Origin: Crambe crambe
Lineage: Eukaryota > Porifera > Demospongiae > Poecilosclerida > Crambeidae
DNA length: 64,000 bases
Direction of reading: 5' to 3'
NCBI GenBank assembly: GCA_963924555.1
Contig: OZ004588.1
Span: forward strand, 1,426,001-1,490,000
In this document: one piece after another, positions 63,287 through 64,000 of the stretch
Layout: the number at the start of each line of letters is the position of its first letter
Numbering within the stretch: position 1 is the stretch's first letter
Made by a program: the position numbers and the translations under genes
The notes under the pieces: generated by a model
What the model was told of the DNA's origin: nothing
Databases searched by the model: none
The model's input: only the letters and a program-made list of their open reading frames with translations

Positions 63287-64000
63287 CTGCAGGGAAAAAG
63301 GAAAGTAGCTATTGGGGACATGAACAGACATGCTTAATTTTGTGGTTTGTGCATATATGCAAAGTGCTGGGGACCGTCAGTGTGCATTGGCTAGTAGGAT
63401 AAGCTAAGTTAGTGTAGTGCTGGAGTACGTAGAGTGGACAGACAGAGAGCAGTGGTTCTATTGGAGTAGAACTCCTTTGGCTACCAATTAAGATAGCTAG
63501 AACAAGAAAAGAAAGACATCAAGAAAGAAAGACATCAAAAGGTTTCTGTCCAAGCAGCAAAGCTAAAAAATTTGTAGGCATGGACACATGCATCAGTTAT
63601 GGCTATACAACTCTTTGCTGTTGCGTAAGGTGATATTTGCCTACCCTCTATTTAATAGCTATCTTTTGTGTTCTTTTGTGTGCATGCAAGAGATAAAAGA
63701 TTTAATCCCTACACAGCATTATACCTTACATGCAGTGTATGCACAAGGGGCCACACATAGAGTGTAACTATCGAGCTACTGCCATAAACTATTATGACTT
63801 AGAGCAAGCAATCAAACATAAGAAGGGTGCTGTATCAAATTGCTAGCTTTATATGAAATGTGGGATGGTGGGAGGTATAGAGATCATATTTACAAAAATA
63901 TGAGGTTGAATATCGGCTGGACTATCATCACTCTGTATTAGGCCGAGCAAACTATTTATTTTCACCTTTTAATCAGCAGAATATTAAATTTATTTCCAGA
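63287..64000. other. Non-coding or unrecognised right edge
   Basis: Presumed intron or upstream region of the receptor kinase. No exon with a signal peptide in the right phase and no second gene could be supported here. Confidence 0.5.

Overview
The window reads as compact invertebrate-animal DNA, most likely a sponge (demosponge). Genes have many short introns with frame-consistent GT-AG junctions. They encode animal-type proteins: a delta-type phospholipase C, a Frizzled-domain receptor tyrosine kinase, AEBP2, GRWD1 and LYAR. Intergenic distances are often only 100-500 bp, and introns are full of (GA/CT)n and poly-G tracts. The sponge assignment is inference from gene content and texture; no species-diagnostic marker was read.

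Layout, left to right. 139-12913 (-): phospholipase C delta-like gene, 16 exons read, 3' end off the window. 13450-18405 (+): Ras-association-domain protein, head to head with the PLC gene. 18578-19440 (-): ZNF593/Bud20-type 60S factor, sharing a 114-bp divergent promoter with GRWD1 (19555-23540, +). 23877-24500 (+): broken copy of a Fic gene, followed by the intact intronless Fic gene (25333-26460). 26595-35964 (-): glutamine-dependent NAD+ synthetase with an unusual C-terminal extension of about 370 residues. 36957-43266 (+): unidentified coiled-coil/EF-hand protein; an 844-bp TIR element sits between its start and that of NAD synthetase. 43358-45923 (-): unidentified S/T/P-rich protein, head to head with LYAR (46070-47436, +). 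47564-57308 (+): AEBP2-like PRC2 accessory zinc-finger protein. 57645-63286 (-): Frizzled-domain receptor tyrosine kinase, 5' end not found.

The most striking object is a complete 7515-bp DNA transposon (49316-56830) inside intron 5 of the AEBP2 gene. It has about 1.1-kb terminal inverted repeats starting TATGGGG and ending CCCCATA, and a perfect 6-bp target duplication (TAGATC). It carries an uninterrupted DDE integrase-type transposase on + and, divergently on -, a seven-exon gene for a HECT-type ubiquitin-ligase-like protein that keeps the C-lobe cysteine. Each inverted-repeat arm contains its own 19-bp minisatellite. Termini and duplication length fit the IS3EU superfamily as I recall it; the HECT cargo and its divergent promoter merit follow-up.

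Functional themes are signalling (PLC, RA-domain protein, RTK with a tandem YDEP array that looks like a multivalent Nck docking platform), ribosome biogenesis (ZNF593, GRWD1, LYAR), chromatin (AEBP2), metabolism (NAD synthetase) and protein modification (Fic, transposon HECT). All exon boundaries were derived by hand from GT/GC-AG signals and reading-frame continuity; no alignment or database search was run.
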